In this document: piece after piece, positions 15,836-16,488 of the stretch
How positions within the stretch are numbered: the stretch's first letter is position 1
How the letters are laid out: the number at the start of each line of letters is the position of its first letter
The notes under the pieces: model-generated
Told to the model about the DNA's origin: nothing
Database searches by the model: none
What the model saw: the letters and a program-made list of their open reading frames with translations, nothing else
NCBI GenBank assembly: GCA_946481425.1
Contig: CAMLNT010000032.1
Span: forward strand, 1 to 16,488
Length of the DNA stretch: 16,488 bases
Reading direction: 5' to 3'
Origin: an uncultured Brevundimonas sp.
Lineage (GTDB): Bacteria > Pseudomonadota > Alphaproteobacteria > Caulobacterales > Caulobacteraceae
Program-made: the position numbers and the translations under genes

Positions 15836-16488
15836 TCACGTCCGCTGGAAGTCGTAGAAGTCCGAGCCTAAGGCCAGGATCGAGGTCAGCTCATCGAGCG
15901 CGCCCCGGGTCTCCAGAAGGAGCGCGGGATCCGCGAGGTCCGATGGCAGGAGGCGGTCGCGGTACCAGTGGCTGGCCCAGACGGTGAGGGCGGCGTGCAG
16001 GCCCTCGTCCAGACGCTGGGCCGGGTTGGCGGCGTCGAGCTCGTCGGGCGTCAGGACGACCCGGAGACGAAGGCAGGCGGGGCCGCCGCCGTTGCGCATC
16101 GACTGGCGGACATCGACGTAGTCGACGCGACCGATGGGGCCGTTGGAGGCGGCGAGCGCCTGAGCCGCCGCGTGGGCGCGCGGGTTTTCCTCGGTCTCGG
16201 TCGGAGCGAGGAGGACGAGGCGGTCTTCGCCGGGCAGGACCAGAAGCTGGCTGTTGAAGAGGTAGGACTTCACCGCGTCCTGGAGCGGCAGGTCGGAGGC
16301 GGCGATCTCGAGGAAGACCGGCTCGAACAGGCCGTCCGAGGCGCGGCGGATAGCGTCCAGCGTGGCCTGTTTGTCCTCGAAGGCCGTCTCGTGGAACAGC
16401 AGGGCCTCACGCGTGCCGACGCAGACGACGTCATTGTGGAAGGCGCCGCCGAGGATGGCGGCCTTGCCCTGACGGGCCAGAACGGCGC
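15836..16488 (-). CDS. astB: Succinylarginine dihydrolase, C-terminal part
   Basis: The frame runs off the end of the window; 216 residues from the C-terminal half of a family of about 440 are visible. AstB hydrolyses N2-succinylarginine to succinylornithine, ammonia and CO2, the second step of the arginine succinyltransferase pathway. Visible family motifs are GGAFHNDVVCVGTREALLFHE, seen as GGAFHNDVV with the catalytic His and LLFHETAF; VKSYLFNSQLLVLPG; and QSMRNGGGPACLRLRVVL with the nucleophilic Cys near the C-terminus. The fold is the guanidine-modifying beta/alpha propeller. An in-frame ATG at 16273 is internal, not a start. The other ast genes would be upstream, beyond the window. Confidence 0.95.
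   Translation of the reverse strand, partial: AVLARQGKAAILGGAFHNDVVCVGTREALLFHETAFEDKQATLDAIRRASDGLFEPVFLEIAASDLPLQDAVKSYLFNSQLLVLPGEDRLVLLAPTETEENPRAHAAAQALAASNGPIGRVDYVDVRQSMRNGGGPACLRLRVVLTPDELDAANPAQRLDEGLHAALTVWASHWYRDRLLPSDLADPALLLETRGALDELTSILALGSDFYDFQRT

Overview
The window is about 16.5 kb of GC-rich chromosome, almost wholly coding, from an alphaproteobacterium. The complex I accessory subunit NDUFA12 next to a DUF2155 protein, an aat-accC-accB-aroQ block, an AspRS with alphaproteobacterial features, and short SD motifs with frequent GTG/TTG starts all fit the Caulobacterales. I would guess Brevundimonas or a close relative, but the genus is inferred. There are no rRNAs, tRNAs, insertion sequences, CRISPR arrays or prophage genes. 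Most of the window is core metabolism.

Left part (1-5014): the 3' end of a glutathione S-transferase; a MerR-family regulator divergent from a glutaredoxin-MauE membrane fusion, with a perfect 18-bp mer-type operator inside a stretched promoter between them; aspS, whose signature residues suggest a non-discriminating AspRS; and two secreted pentapeptide-repeat paralogues on the minus strand.

Middle (5065-7761): an 898-residue minus-strand protein that is the most unusual gene here. Its last ~200 residues are an almost intact C-terminal region of the B12-dependent class II ribonucleotide reductase NrdJ (TSCPD domain plus Zn ribbon). The preceding ~650 residues still follow the order of NrdJ but have lost the recognisable catalytic motifs. 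It starts at a TTG with a good SD, and a NrdR-box-like dyad lies just upstream. I read it as an NrdJ-derived pseudoenzyme or regulator. The two pentapeptide genes lie downstream in the same direction and may be co-transcribed.

Right-middle (7883-12164): a promoter drives NDUFA12 and DUF2155, which overlap by 4 nt. They converge, with a 52-bp overlap, on the minus-strand run aroQ-accB-accC-aat (dehydroquinate dehydratase, the biotin carrier and biotin carboxylase of acetyl-CoA carboxylase, and leucyl/phenylalanyl-tRNA-protein transferase). A matching promoter precedes aroQ. A lone thiS runs divergently from aroQ.

Right part (12166-16488): a Ppx/GppA phosphatase divergent from hspQ; phhA (phenylalanine hydroxylase); a 269-bp intergenic stretch with weak dyads and an AT-rich patch; then a tight minus-strand run of astB (C-terminal part only, arginine catabolism), a small four-helix membrane protein and a GNAT acetyltransferase.
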